Assembly (NCBI GenBank): GCA_035653615.1
Contig: DASRBN010000042.1
Span: 62,001 to 126,000, forward strand
DNA: 64,000 nt
Source: Ktedonobacteraceae bacterium
Lineage (GTDB): Bacteria > Chloroflexota > Ktedonobacteria > Ktedonobacterales > Ktedonobacteraceae
Direction of reading: 5' to 3'
In this document: positions 1 through 9,087 of the stretch, one piece after another
Position numbering within the stretch: the first letter of the stretch is position 1
Layout: each line of letters begins with the position of its first letter
The notes under the pieces: generated by a model
The model's input: the letters and a program-made list of their open reading frames with translations, nothing else
Told to the model about the DNA's origin: nothing
Databases searched by the model: none
Program-made: the position numbers and the translations under genes

Positions 1-1291
1 TGGCTATCAGAAGTCCGATCAGGTAGCGCGCAGAAGTGTAAGGAGTGACTGCCGATGCCTGCGGGTAGAGGATGAAAGCTAGCAGTGTCGCGCCTGCGCC
101 TACGAGGATCATGAGGCGGCCAGCGTGACGGATAGCTTCATGCCGCAGTTCTGGAGAATAGTGCTGCCCATGCGGCGGTATTTTCTGCCAGTACTGCCAG
201 AAACGACGCGCGGCAGTAATGGCCGCAACGCAAAACAGCAGCAGAAAACCCAGGCCCCAGATGCCATGAACGCCTGTGCAGAAGAGCGTCGCTGCATTCG
301 ATTGGTTGGAAAGTGGCCACTCATTTACTTCCGCGATGGGGCACAACGTATTACCACTGGTAATCAGAGGAACCGAGACCAGGAATGTTCCCATAACTTC
401 CTGGAGCGGGCGCGGACCAATGCCTTGCGGCGAAATAGTTGCCACCTGCTTTGACAATCCGTTCAGCGAAGGATAGGAGGGCTCGCGATATCCCCCAGAA
501 GAAAATAGCGCGTTCTGGTTCGGAGTTACCGGAACTGTGGCTTTGTAAATGAGGAATGGCGATAGGCCAATCAGAAAACATACTGCCAGCAACGAGAGCG
601 ATGGTAGGCGCAGCTCTCTACGGCAGAAGAGTGCGAGCAGAAGACCCGCGACCAGAACAAATGGCAGGCACAAGGGATAGCTCCAGAGATCAAGGCCCGC
701 GCATCCTCCCCAGGCAGCATAGGCGATGATACGAGACCATGACAAGCGCTTGCTCTTTTTCGCTGAAAGTGTCGTATCGTTCTCATCATCCCTCTGTTCA
801 AGTGGATTTGCGCTGAAAGCAAGCCAGGCAGTGAGTAGCAGGAGCAGGGCCGTAAAGAACAGGTAATCGGGATCGCCTCCATTCGCCAGCAATTGCCGGA
901 ATATCACGTCGGGCGCTCCAAGAGACAGGATGACAATCGAGAATAGCGCCAGGGATTTTGCATAGAGCCTCGAAACCAGGAGGTATATGCAGAGCAGAAA
1001 GAGCGCGAAAAGGAGAACCGTCGTAAGCCTGAGCGCGAAGGTCGATGGCCCAAAGAGATGAAAAAAGAAGGCGCCGATATATGCTTCTGCTGATCCCAGG
1101 TAATCTTGCCCGTAGTAGACCAGTGGATGGGCCCCATGATAGGCGACATCGAAAGCCATCAGCCCCATCGTTCCTTCATCGTTATATGGAGCCGGCCAGC
1201 TTAAGGCGATGAGAATCAGGCGGAGCAGTGTTCCTGGCGTGAGAATAACGGCGGCACAGCGATCATAGCCATCAAGACGACGGCCTGGCAT
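1..1291 (-). CDS. Polytopic membrane protein, glycosyltransferase-39/ArnT-like (3' end outside window)
   Basis: Reading the minus strand from an ATG at 1291 gives about 430 codons without a stop, running off the left edge, so the C-terminus is missing. A GAGGAG ribosome-binding site lies just upstream. The N-terminal region has YNDEGTMGL followed by a long hydrophobic series of segments. This resembles lipid-linked sugar glycosyltransferases of the GT39/PMT-ArnT superfamily, where an acidic pair in the first extracytoplasmic loop is catalytic. Those enzymes move a sugar from a polyprenyl-phosphate donor to protein or lipid on the outer face of the membrane. The family is inferred from topology and the DE motif; substrate is unknown. 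Confidence 0.6.
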   Translation of the reverse strand, partial: MPGRRLDGYDRCAAVILTPGTLLRLILIALSWPAPYNDEGTMGLMAFDVAYHGAHPLVYYGQDYLGSAEAYIGAFFFHLFGPSTFALRLTTVLLFALFLLCIYLLVSRLYAKSLALFSIVILSLGAPDVIFRQLLANGGDPDYLFFTALLLLLTAWLAFSANPLEQRDDENDTTLSAKKSKRLSWSRIIAYAAWGGCAGLDLWSYPLCLPFVLVAGLLLALFCRRELRLPSLSLLAVCFLIGLSPFLIYKATVPVTPNQNALFSSGGYREPSYPSLNGLSKQVATISPQGIGPRPLQEVMGTFLVSVPLITSGNTLCPIAEVNEWPLSNQSNAATLFCTGVHGIWGLGFLLLFCVAAITAARRFWQYWQKIPPHGQHYSPELRHEAIRHAGRLMILVGAGATLLAFILYPQASAVTPYTSARYLIGLLIA

Positions 1292-1419
1292 TAGGAACTC
1301 CTCGTACAACTTATTTTATCAGCGAGCTGACAGATCGGATACTACCCTACTTTGGAGTTCGTGTCAACCTGGGGAAGCGTGGAATGAGGGGCCATCGCTT
1401 TGGCTAACGCTTAAGCCTT

Positions 1420-2022
1420 TTATCCAGGTAAAAAGTCGGGCGCCAGGTGTGCCAGCCCCTCGGTGATCACCAGCAGGGTCTGATCGGCCATCTCATCAGC
1501 GGAGGGTGTGCGTTCTTTGCGACCCCATTGGACGGCGGGACCGAAAATGGCCCAGCTGACTACAGAGGCGACCAGTTCCAGGCGTATACCTGGGCGTTTA
1601 CCTGCAACCCTGGCTTGCTTAAGCCATGCCAGTAAGACCTCGGCCAATTCCTGCTGTACTGCTTGTTCTACCCTCGGATCGAATTGACGGTCGCTGGGTT
1701 TACAATTTGCATGAAACTCGTCCATGAAGCCAAACGCTGCTCTGACCAATGCACGCAGGCTCTGCATGTTCCAAGCGGGCGCAGGAGGAAGATGCCGGAT
1801 CAGTGCTTGCTGAAACATCTCACGAATGATTGAATCGAGCAGTGCGTATTTATCAGGAAAGTGAGCATAAAATGTGGCACGGTTGACCGTCGCACGATCA
1901 GTAATCTCCCCAATACTAATCGAGGCCATGTCTTTCTCTGCCATCAGCTCCATAAACGCCTGTTGGAGTAACTTGCGCGTGCGCTTCACACGGGGATCCA
2001 CGCTTTTCTCTAAGAGTACCAT
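1420..2022 (-). CDS. TetR/AcrR family transcriptional regulator
   Basis: 200 residues, the normal TetR length. The N-terminal helix-turn-helix lies at about residues 25-60, with the family pattern ISIGEITDRATVNRATFYAHFPDKYAL. The C-terminal half is helical and would bind the ligand and form the dimer. It is divergent from the YceI gene at 2361, and the shared 338-bp intergenic region holds a consensus promoter overlapped by an inverted repeat, so repression of that gene and of itself is likely. The ligand is unknown. Confidence 0.88.
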   Translation of the reverse strand: MVLLEKSVDPRVKRTRKLLQQAFMELMAEKDMASISIGEITDRATVNRATFYAHFPDKYALLDSIIREMFQQALIRHLPPAPAWNMQSLRALVRAAFGFMDEFHANCKPSDRQFDPRVEQAVQQELAEVLLAWLKQARVAGKRPGIRLELVASVVSWAIFGPAVQWGRKERTPSADEMADQTLLVITEGLAHLAPDFLPG

Positions 2023-2185
2023 AAAAACTCCTTTTTTAGTATCCGCAGGATGAGACGTATTTGTTTCCTATTGAATTTCCCAACAATTCTGCACGGCCTG
2101 TTGTCTAAACAACAAAATTGTGCGATTGCCTCTTGATCGTCCTCCCAGGTATGCTGTACTATTATAAACGGCTATCGTCGGTTAC

Positions 2186-2232
2186 ACAATAGTTGTTACA
2201 TATTTGACAGGTGTTGTTTTGTGACCTATTGT
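2186..2232 (+). promoter_or_regulatory. Promoter of the YceI gene with an inverted repeat
   Basis: A strong sigma-70-type promoter, TTGACA (2204-2209), 17 bp, TATTGT (2227-2232), points to the YceI gene and leaves a leader of about 120 nt. ACAATAG at 2186-2192 is matched in reverse by CTATTGT at 2226-2232, which covers the -10 box. A smaller hairpin, GTTGT-ctaa-ACAAC, is at 2100-2113. These are plausible operators for the divergent TetR regulator. The rest of 2023-2360 shows no gene. Confidence 0.5.
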
Positions 2233-2360
2233 TCGACGGCTGTACAGTTTTTCCGGTACACGCGCTGTTCAGGTAGGAAAGAACAACATCGTGTCAAGAG
2301 AAGTGAGGAGAACTCCGTTCGTCATTTCTACGAGAGTTCTAAGGACAAGGAGAAGAAAAG

Positions 2361-2933
2361 ATGACCACACAGAATCAACCTGCAGCTGAAGCCCAGACGC
2401 GCTGGGTATTTGATCCTTTCCACACACAAGTCGAGTTTGCTGCGAAGCACCTGGGAATGATGACGGTGCGGGGAAACTTTCTCGATGTTCAGACTTCGGG
2501 TGAGATCTATCCCGATCATCCCGAGGCGTCCTCGGTAGATGTTACGGTCCAGACTGCCAGTATTCGTACTCATAACCCCCAGCGAGACAATGACCTGCGC
2601 TCGTCGAATTTCCTGGAAGTTGACAAGTATCCGACCATGCACTTCAAGAGCACGAAGATCGAACAGACCGGGCCGGATACCTACAGCATGACCGGCGACC
2701 TGACCATCAAGGGCAATACGCGACCGGTGACCTTTAAGGTGGTGAAGTACGGGGAATTCAATGATCCCATGATGGGCCACCGCATTGGCTATAGTGCGGA
2801 GACGAAGATCAACCGCAAGGACTTTGGCCTCACATTCAGTATGATGCTCGATGGCAGGTGGATCGTCAGTGAGGAGGTTGAGATCTTCATCGAGGGCGAG
2901 TTTGTTGAGCAAAAGCAAGAGCAAACGGCCTAG
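2361..2933 (+). CDS. YceI family polyisoprenoid-binding-like protein
   Basis: 190 residues, typical of YceI lipocalin-like beta-barrels that hold isoprenoid or amide-type lipids. Family features are WVFDPFHTQVEFAAKHLGMMTVRG at the start, then a run of alternating strands and a closing region with FTFSMMLDGRW-type spacing. No signal peptide is visible, so the protein is probably cytoplasmic, unlike the secreted E. coli YceI. The start follows AAGGAGAAGAAAAG. It is divergent from a TetR gene that probably controls it. The physiological ligand is not evident. Confidence 0.85.
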   Translation: MTTQNQPAAEAQTRWVFDPFHTQVEFAAKHLGMMTVRGNFLDVQTSGEIYPDHPEASSVDVTVQTASIRTHNPQRDNDLRSSNFLEVDKYPTMHFKSTKIEQTGPDTYSMTGDLTIKGNTRPVTFKVVKYGEFNDPMMGHRIGYSAETKINRKDFGLTFSMMLDGRWIVSEEVEIFIEGEFVEQKQEQTA

Positions 2934-2979
2934 ATGAATGGTGCCAGAGGACTCTTTACCCGGCGTCAATTACATATTT

Positions 2980-3831
2980 TCACCTTGATGCAAACGAATA
3001 GCGCAAAAACAGGTGGTTCGTTTCACGTTTGACGCTGACTAATGACCCCCACAAGGGGAATTCGGGCGCGAAGAGCTTACCGGCGACCAGGCCAGGTCGC
3101 TTAATGGTCTCGTCGCGTCCGGCAACCTGTGGAGCAAGTGTCAGGAATAATTCATCCAGGCAGTACTCCGCGAAGAAATTGGCCAACAACTGTGGACCAC
3201 CCTCAGTCAGGATCAAATCAGAGGGTCGTGCTCGCTGCACGACTTCCAGGATGGCCTTTGCGCTCAAATCGCCCTCCCCAGTTGGCTCGCTAGCGATGAT
3301 GCTTGTCGAAGATGCAATAGTTTGCTGGCGCAGGCGCTGTTCGCCCTCGCTTGTGGTAATAATCAGCACCGGAACTGCGCCGGATTGAAATAGCCGCTGA
3401 TTCATGTCGATATTGCCCTCACGCGTGACGATCACGTTCAAGGGCGGTTCAGACTTGCCCAGGGCATGGCGAAGCTGCCGGTACAGAGACGCGAGCGGTG
3501 GATAGATATGTTCGGCAGTCCATATATGTCTCGGTGATTTGCGCAGTGTACCGGCCCCAACGATGATAGAATCGGCAATTGCGCGCAGGATGCCCATCAC
3601 CATGTGGTCATGCTTATTGTTGCCGCTAATGTCACCTCCACCTGCTCTCTCCGGCGCTTCCAGCGAAGTCACACCGTCCAGGGACGTGACAAAGTTGGCG
3701 AAGACATAGGGCCGGTCAGGTTGTAGTGGGAACCGCAGTTGACCGTAGAGCGCTGCAAGTTCTGGCGGTAGCGGCATCTCAGTTCCTCGCTGCGCGTCGA
3801 AGAGTGTTTCGAGTGGTGGTAATGTGTTCAT
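2980..3831 (-). CDS. RibD C-terminal domain / dihydrofolate-reductase-fold reductase
   Basis: 283 residues with the RibD_C fold: RPYVFANFVTSLDG near residue 40, a DHMVMGILRAIADSIIVGAGTLR block, and LTEGGPQLLANFF towards the C-terminus for NADPH binding. RibD_C proteins reduce pyrimidine ribosyl intermediates in riboflavin synthesis or act on related substrates. There is no deaminase domain and no rib neighbours, so a stand-alone reductase of unknown substrate is the safest call. It runs towards the YceI gene, with 46 bp between the stops. Confidence 0.78.
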   Translation of the reverse strand: MNTLPPLETLFDAQRGTEMPLPPELAALYGQLRFPLQPDRPYVFANFVTSLDGVTSLEAPERAGGGDISGNNKHDHMVMGILRAIADSIIVGAGTLRKSPRHIWTAEHIYPPLASLYRQLRHALGKSEPPLNVIVTREGNIDMNQRLFQSGAVPVLIITTSEGEQRLRQQTIASSTSIIASEPTGEGDLSAKAILEVVQRARPSDLILTEGGPQLLANFFAEYCLDELFLTLAPQVAGRDETIKRPGLVAGKLFAPEFPLWGSLVSVKRETNHLFLRYSFASR

Positions 3832-4059
3832 GCGTGTCCCTTATTATTGATTAGCACAGGTATCATATAGACCTATTATAGGCACATTTCATCATGATAA
3901 AATAGCGCTGAAGTGGTATGTTTCTCTCGTTCAGTAACATTTTCATTTGAGAGAACCATGACACTTTTACTTTCTTCCCTATGTTGCTTATTCCCTTGTT
4001 TTCATGATAAAGATAGGCGTTCATTCAAGTTATCCTGACCTGGTAATTCACGAATCTTA

Positions 4060-4088
4060 TTGACGGATGGACATTTGTCCATTATAAT
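4060..4088 (+). promoter_or_regulatory. Consensus promoter containing a 16-bp palindrome
   Basis: TTGACG (4060-4065), 17 bp, TATAAT (4083-4088). The spacer is occupied by a perfect inverted repeat, ATGGACA-tt-TGTCCAT at 4067-4082, sitting exactly between the boxes. A protein bound there would block RNA polymerase. The adjacent XRE-cupin regulator is the obvious candidate, which would make it autorepressed. The upstream part of the 3832-4130 gap shows nothing else. Confidence 0.7.
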
Positions 4089-4130
4089 GAACACGTAAAG
4101 ATTGAGTATAAGAAACTTTCGGAGAGAGTT

Positions 4131-4706
4131 ATGGTTGCACTGGATGTTACAACCAACCGTCTTGCGCGGGCTGTAAGAGCGCATCGGGAGAGTCGAGGAT
4201 TATCATTAGGTGTGCTCGCGCAAAAAGCAGGCATCTCGAAAACGAGCCTCTCAAAAATTGAAGCGGGGCAGGGCAATCCCTCGCTTGAGGTCTTGAACAG
4301 CATTGCTAATGCATTGAACGTGCCTGTCAGTACTCTTTTTGGAGAGGAGAATCATCCTCAGGTCCATATTATCCGTCGCGAAGAGGGGCAGGTCACAGCA
4401 TCTGATTCTGGATTACATGTCCGAACGCTACTTGTTGATGGCCGCAGTCATCGTATGAGCATCTATGAAATGCACCTCCCTGCGAGGGCAACTTACCGTG
4501 CGCCCGCCCATCTCCCTGGTACGCAAGAATTCATTCTTTGTCTCGAAGGAGAAATGCTTCTTGGGCCAGAAGGGCAAGAAATAGAGCTGCACCCGGGAGA
4601 TGCTATTTGCTTCGCTGCCGATCTTCCCCATACCTATGCTTCGATCACCGGTGCGAAAGCATTTCTGGTGATGCAATATCCTCCGGCTCAAGGCATCGAG
4701 TTGTGA
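4131..4706 (+). CDS. XRE family regulator with C-terminal cupin domain
   Basis: 191 residues. Residues 10-66 are an XRE helix-turn-helix (RAHRESRGLSLGVLAQKAGISKTSLSKIEAGQ). Residues 110-185 form a cupin_2 barrel with GEMLLGPEGQEIELHPGDAICF and a PHTY histidine. Such proteins sense a small molecule or metal in the cupin and repress nearby genes. A palindrome lies in its own promoter. The YbaK-type gene follows after about 45 bp and is probably co-transcribed. The ligand is unknown. Confidence 0.88.
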   Translation: MVALDVTTNRLARAVRAHRESRGLSLGVLAQKAGISKTSLSKIEAGQGNPSLEVLNSIANALNVPVSTLFGEENHPQVHIIRREEGQVTASDSGLHVRTLLVDGRSHRMSIYEMHLPARATYRAPAHLPGTQEFILCLEGEMLLGPEGQEIELHPGDAICFAADLPHTYASITGAKAFLVMQYPPAQGIEL

Positions 4707-4751
4707 AATTGCCAGATATATTCCATTCTCCTCAGTATGAAAGGAAGTTCA

Positions 4752-5216
4752 ATGAACGACTATGAGCAACGGCTCCGCGCCTATCTTGAGGAACAGCAGA
4801 TAGACGCCGAGCATCTATCATTCGATCAACCCTGTCATTCGGTAGCAGAGGCAGCTCGCGCTGTCAATGCGTCTCCTCAGGAGCTTGTTAAAAACATTTG
4901 TCTTCTTGATGGCGATGGTCAACTGATTACTGCTATTGTAAAAGGTGAAGATCGGGTAAGCGTCTCGCGGATTGCTAAAACATTGCAGAAAGAGGGACTG
5001 CGCCTGGCGACCCCGGACGAAATCCTGGGAAAAACCGGCTATCCATGTGGAGGCACACCCTCATTCGGGTATGCAGCAGTGTTTCTGATTGATCCAAAAG
5101 TGATGGAACGAGAGGTGGTTTATACAGGAGGTGGCAGTGAAACCTCCCTGGTTAAGATAAGGACAGAAGAACTTGTACGGGCCAATCGAGGCACTCTTGT
5201 CCGTATTCGCCAGTAA
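4752..5216 (+). CDS. YbaK/ProX-type aminoacyl-tRNA deacylase
   Basis: 154 residues, the size of free-standing YbaK/ProXp editing domains, which hydrolyse mischarged tRNA (for example Cys- or Ala-tRNA(Pro)). Seen: SVAEAARAVNASPQELVKNI, then IVKGEDRVS and a GYPCGGTPSFGY segment typical of the family's pocket. An upstream in-frame ATG at 4737 exists, but AAAGGAAG lies just before the ATG at 4752, which is preferred. It follows the XRE-cupin gene closely, so the two probably share a promoter. The exact tRNA substrate cannot be told. Confidence 0.82.
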   Translation: MNDYEQRLRAYLEEQQIDAEHLSFDQPCHSVAEAARAVNASPQELVKNICLLDGDGQLITAIVKGEDRVSVSRIAKTLQKEGLRLATPDEILGKTGYPCGGTPSFGYAAVFLIDPKVMEREVVYTGGGSETSLVKIRTEELVRANRGTLVRIRQ

Positions 5217-5223
5217 AAGCTTG

Positions 5224-5670
5224 TCAGCCTGCTCCTCTGCTGCTTTCATCGTCATTCGTCTGAAACTGGAAAGAGGGAGCATCGACAACCTGTGCCCATT
5301 GGCCCTCTTGTTTTTCATAAATGGAAACCCAGGCGCAGTGGAAAGAGAAGTTCCGCTCTTTCTTATCAGGCCCCTCCTGAGAAGCGCGAACGTGAATTTC
5401 GCCGATCACCCATGCCATACTGGCATCCGCTGAGATATGGATGATTGGGGCAGCAATCTCACTGATGTCATAGAAGTGAGTCCGCTGGAAATATTGCTCG
5501 ATGGCAGGGAGCGCTTCTTCTTTTGTGCGAAGCCGGACGCCTGCATTGCGTATCTCATACCACTGTGAGGCATATTCAGCCAGAAATGTTCTAGCATCAT
5601 GCTCAAAGTGGGCTTGCAGAGAGCTTTTGTATAGTTGCAAGAGCCTGGATTTTTCCTGCTCGCTATTCAT
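5224..5670 (-). CDS. NTF2-like / SnoaL-type small protein
   Basis: 148 residues. The pattern SSLQAHFEHDARTFLAEYASQWYEIRNAGVR, then a strand-rich half with MAWVIGEIHVR and HCAWVSIYEKQEGQWAQVVDAPSF, is the cone-shaped NTF2-like fold (DUF4440 type). These domains are either enzymes or ligand-binding modules. No catalytic signature can be fixed here. It converges on the YbaK-type gene with 7 bp between the stops. Confidence 0.62.
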   Translation of the reverse strand: MNSEQEKSRLLQLYKSSLQAHFEHDARTFLAEYASQWYEIRNAGVRLRTKEEALPAIEQYFQRTHFYDISEIAAPIIHISADASMAWVIGEIHVRASQEGPDKKERNFSFHCAWVSIYEKQEGQWAQVVDAPSFQFQTNDDESSRGAG

Positions 5671-5685
5671 AGATATCCTGAGTCG

Positions 5686-5747
5686 AACCTTTTCCTGGAG
5701 CCATCTGCATCATTTCTAACGGTGCCTGATGGCTCCAGGAAAAGGTT
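5686..5747. repeat. Perfect 20-bp inverted repeat downstream of ileS
   Basis: The left arm at 5686-5705 and the right arm at 5728-5747 are exact reverse complements (core CCTGGAGCCATC), separated by a 22-nt loop. It sits between the ileS stop and the start of the NTF2-like gene. There is no T-tract on either side, so it is not a typical intrinsic terminator. It could be a REP/MITE-like element or an RNA-stabilising hairpin at the 3' end of the ileS message. Confidence 0.75.
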
Positions 5748-5766
5748 ATTGGGCAACCTGTACTTT

Positions 5767-8700
5767 TTACTTTATTCTCCCTATTACCACCTCAACCCGG
5801 TAGTTCTCCAGCTTCTTCATCTCATTCGGCGCGACCGTTTCGCGGTAAACCTCGTTGAGTGCGGGAACATCCTGACCACCGGTGCTGATGTAGAGCACGT
5901 CGGCCAGCGTCTCGGATTGCAGCGTCTCGCGGTGGCGATTGAGGATCGAAGCCAGCTCGTCATCGGTATACAGGGCCAGCGCGATATGGTTCTCGATGTT
6001 GAGACCGGCCTTTTTACGCATATCCTGAATGTAATGAGTCAGATCACGTACCAGGCCCTCCTCGCGCAATTCGGGCGTAATCGTTGTTTCGAGCGCAACA
6101 ACGTAGCCGTGCTCCTCGGCAGCAACAAAGCCTGGACGAGCAGTCGCAACTACCTCGACTTCATCAGGCGTGAGTTCAACCGACTGGCCATCAAGCGTGA
6201 AATTGAGCTTACCAGTTTCACTGAGGAGCTTCGCTGCCTCCTGTGTGCCGTGCGCATCGAGCGCTTTGAATTTTGCCAGGATTTTTTGTACCAGCGGCCC
6301 GTATTTGGGTCCCAGTACCTTCACCTGCGGTTTGAGCGTGTAGGCCAGCATATCGCTGTTCTCGCCTATTAATTCCAGGTGTTTGATGTTCAGTTCTTCA
6401 AGCACCTGGTCTTTGAGGCGCAGTAAAGCTTCCTCTTCTGCCTGATCTGGAACGCGTACATACAGGGCGTTCAATGGTTGGCGTACCTTGATCTGTGCTT
6501 TTTCACGAGCAGAGCGACCAAGGCTAACGACGCGCATCACAAGGTGCGTCTCGCGAGTCAATTGCTCGTCGATCAGATCTTCGTTTACCTCTGGCCAGTC
6601 ACACAGGTGAACGCTGAGCGGAGCCTGCTGGTTCACGCTGCGCACCAGGTTCTGGTACAGTTCCTCGGTTGTGAACGGGATGAATGGCGCGAGCAGGGTG
6701 ATGAGCGTGGTCAGGCACTCGTATAGTGTCAGGTATGCTCCCAGCTTGTCGTTGTCCATCTCCGTTTTCCAGATGCGCTCGCGGCTGCGCCGCAGGTACC
6801 AGTTGGACAGGTTTTCCAGGAATTCCTGCATTGCCGCGCCCGGTGCCGCGCTATCGTAATGCTGCAGACCCCCGGTGACAGTGCGGATGGTCAGCTGCAA
6901 TTCTGAGAGAATCCAGCGATCCAGTTCGCTGCGCTGCTCAACGGGCAACGAATGTTGCGTGGGATCAAAACCATCGATATTGGCATAGGTCACGAAGAAC
7001 CAGTAGACATTCCAGATTTTATCCAGCGTCCGGCGCACAAGCATCCACTTTTCGCTCAGGCGCACGGGCATGCCGGTTCGCGCTGCCTTCTCCATATCCT
7101 CTTCGGTAGGGATACGTGGGAAGTTGAGGTTTTGCTCAGGAACATGGTTCATAAAGAGCCAGCGCATGGTATCAGAACCGACCCGCTCAGCCGCATCGTC
7201 AAACACGACGAGATTGCCCTTGGATTTGTGCATAGGCGAGCCATCTTCGCCCATGAGCGTGCCATAGCCGAAGAGCGTCTTGAATGGGGAGACCTCGGCC
7301 AGTTCCGTACTCATCACCAGCAGCGAATAGAACCAGTTCTTGAACTGTCCGGGGAAAGATTCGGTGACGAAGTCCGCCGGGAACCATTGCCGCCAGTATT
7401 GTGGGTCGGTGCGATAATGCAGCGTCGAGAATGACACAATACCGGCATCAAGCCATGGATTGCCGACATCTTTGATGCGCGAGACTTCCGCGCCGCAGTT
7501 CTTGCAGCGAATTTTTACCGCGTCCACATATGGACGGTGAGGAGAATGTCCTTCGAATTCCTCCCATCCGGCTACCGCGCGCTCCTTTAATTCCTCTTTG
7601 CTGCCGATGACCTCAAAGGTGCCGCACTCAGGGCAGTCGTAGATAGGAAGCGCGAGGCCCCAGTAACGTTTTTTGGAGATCATCCAGTCATCCATGTTGC
7701 GCAGCCAGTCAAGCTCACGTTCCATGCCGAACGGCGGAATCCAGGTTGCCTGGCGTACTACCGCCATGATTTCGTAGCGCAACTGGTCCATGGAGATGTA
7801 CCATTCATCGACCAGGCGGAAGATCAGCTCGGTCTTACAACGCCAGCAGATGGGGTAGCGGTGCTTATAGTTCTGCGTGCGATACAGCAGGCCCTTCTGG
7901 GCGAGATTCTCCGCGATCTCCTGTCCCACTTCGGCAGCGCTTTTGCCGGTCAGCCAGTCGAAGTCCTCCATGTAGACGCCGAATTCGTCGACGGGAGCGA
8001 TAACCGCCAGATTGAACTCTTTGGAGAGCGCGAAGTCTTCACTGCCACAACCGGGAGCGATATGTACGATCCCGGTACCCTCGGTGGCGCTAACATCTTT
8101 CCAGGGGATGACAGTATGTACCACGCCCTGTTCCGCGGGCAATTCGTCGAACGGGCCGGTATAACCCCAGCCCAGCATGTCGCTGCCCTTGAGCGTCTCT
8201 ACGACATGGTAATCTCCCTTGTCGCGTCCCTTAAGCGCTTTCAGCACAGGCAGTACTGCCTCTGCCAGGTAGTAGTAGTCACCATCCTGCTCCACCTTCA
8301 CGTAGGGCAGATCGGGATTCACCGCGGCAGCAACGTTCGCTGCCAGTGTCCAGGGCGTGGTTGTCCAGACCAGCAGGTATTCGCCGGGACGGTTCAGCAA
8401 TGGAAAGCGTGCGTAGATGCTGAGGTGTGTCGTTTCCTGGTAGTCCTCAGATAGCGTTTCCATGTTGGAGATGCCGGTGGCGCAGCGCGGGCACCACGTC
8501 ATCACATCATGACCTTTGTAGATGATGCCCCGTTCGTAGCACTTCTTCAGGAAGTACCAGATGGTATAGTTGTTCTCATCCGAGAGCGTGTAGTAATCGT
8601 TGCCCCAATCCATCCAGTAGCCCAGGCGGATGGATTGCTCGGTCATGCGTTTGGCGAACTTGAAGACGCGCTCTTTGCACAGTTGTACGAATTTGTCGAT

Positions 8701-9084
8701 GCCAAATGCTTCGATATCGCGCTTGTTTTTGAAGCCAAGCTCTTTCTCGACCTCGACCTCGACCCAGAGGCCCTGGCAATCGAAACCGTTCTGGTAGCGC
8801 TGCTTGTAGCCCTGCATCGTCTTGAAGCGTTGGTACAGGTCTTTATAGGTGCGGCCCCAGGCATGATGGACGCCCATAGGGTTGTTGGCGGTAATCGGAC
8901 CATCCAGAAACGAGAATTGCTTGTCACTATGGTCATTACGATGTAGATACTGTTGCAATACGTTGTGTTCATCCCACCATTGCTGGATTGCGTGTTCCAG
9001 GGCCGGATAGTCAACCCTATCCGCGGGGATGACGGGCTGGAACACACTTGATTTCACCGACACGTGAGCCTCCTCCTCATTCAC
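5767..9084 (-). CDS. ileS: Isoleucyl-tRNA synthetase
   Basis: About 1100 residues, the long IleS type. It charges tRNA(Ile) and hydrolyses misformed valyl products in its editing domain. The class I signature is in the form NNPMGVHHAWG at residues 67-77, and the KMSKS loop appears as HKSKG near residue 620. CP1 editing domain residues WTTTPWTLAAN are present. Cys pairs (CWRCKTE, CPECGTFEV, CKNCGAEV) could bind zinc. The ATG at 9084 has no ribosome site of its own; GAGGAGG lies inside the first codons and suits a GTG start at 9063. It follows alaX by 3 nt, and both are under the isoleucine T-box. Confidence 0.96.
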   Translation of the reverse strand: MNEEEAHVSVKSSVFQPVIPADRVDYPALEHAIQQWWDEHNVLQQYLHRNDHSDKQFSFLDGPITANNPMGVHHAWGRTYKDLYQRFKTMQGYKQRYQNGFDCQGLWVEVEVEKELGFKNKRDIEAFGIDKFVQLCKERVFKFAKRMTEQSIRLGYWMDWGNDYYTLSDENNYTIWYFLKKCYERGIIYKGHDVMTWCPRCATGISNMETLSEDYQETTHLSIYARFPLLNRPGEYLLVWTTTPWTLAANVAAAVNPDLPYVKVEQDGDYYYLAEAVLPVLKALKGRDKGDYHVVETLKGSDMLGWGYTGPFDELPAEQGVVHTVIPWKDVSATEGTGIVHIAPGCGSEDFALSKEFNLAVIAPVDEFGVYMEDFDWLTGKSAAEVGQEIAENLAQKGLLYRTQNYKHRYPICWRCKTELIFRLVDEWYISMDQLRYEIMAVVRQATWIPPFGMERELDWLRNMDDWMISKKRYWGLALPIYDCPECGTFEVIGSKEELKERAVAGWEEFEGHSPHRPYVDAVKIRCKNCGAEVSRIKDVGNPWLDAGIVSFSTLHYRTDPQYWRQWFPADFVTESFPGQFKNWFYSLLVMSTELAEVSPFKTLFGYGTLMGEDGSPMHKSKGNLVVFDDAAERVGSDTMRWLFMNHVPEQNLNFPRIPTEEDMEKAARTGMPVRLSEKWMLVRRTLDKIWNVYWFFVTYANIDGFDPTQHSLPVEQRSELDRWILSELQLTIRTVTGGLQHYDSAAPGAAMQEFLENLSNWYLRRSRERIWKTEMDNDKLGAYLTLYECLTTLITLLAPFIPFTTEELYQNLVRSVNQQAPLSVHLCDWPEVNEDLIDEQLTRETHLVMRVVSLGRSAREKAQIKVRQPLNALYVRVPDQAEEEALLRLKDQVLEELNIKHLELIGENSDMLAYTLKPQVKVLGPKYGPLVQKILAKFKALDAHGTQEAAKLLSETGKLNFTLDGQSVELTPDEVEVVATARPGFVAAEEHGYVVALETTITPELREEGLVRDLTHYIQDMRKKAGLNIENHIALALYTDDELASILNRHRETLQSETLADVLYISTGGQDVPALNEVYRETVAPNEMKKLENYRVEVVIGRIK

Positions 9085-9087
9085 AGG

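Noticed and set aside
2328-2969. 213-codon minus-strand frame opposite the YceI gene
   Set aside because: Fully antisense to a well-supported YceI protein and extends over its promoter side without a ribosome site.
5686-5747. Intrinsic terminator of ileS
   Set aside because: The arms are perfect, but no T-tract follows on either strand, so it was listed as a repeat instead.
5635-6372. 245-codon plus-strand frame opposite ileS
   Set aside because: Shadow of ileS that also crosses the 20-bp inverted repeat; no ribosome site or family pattern.
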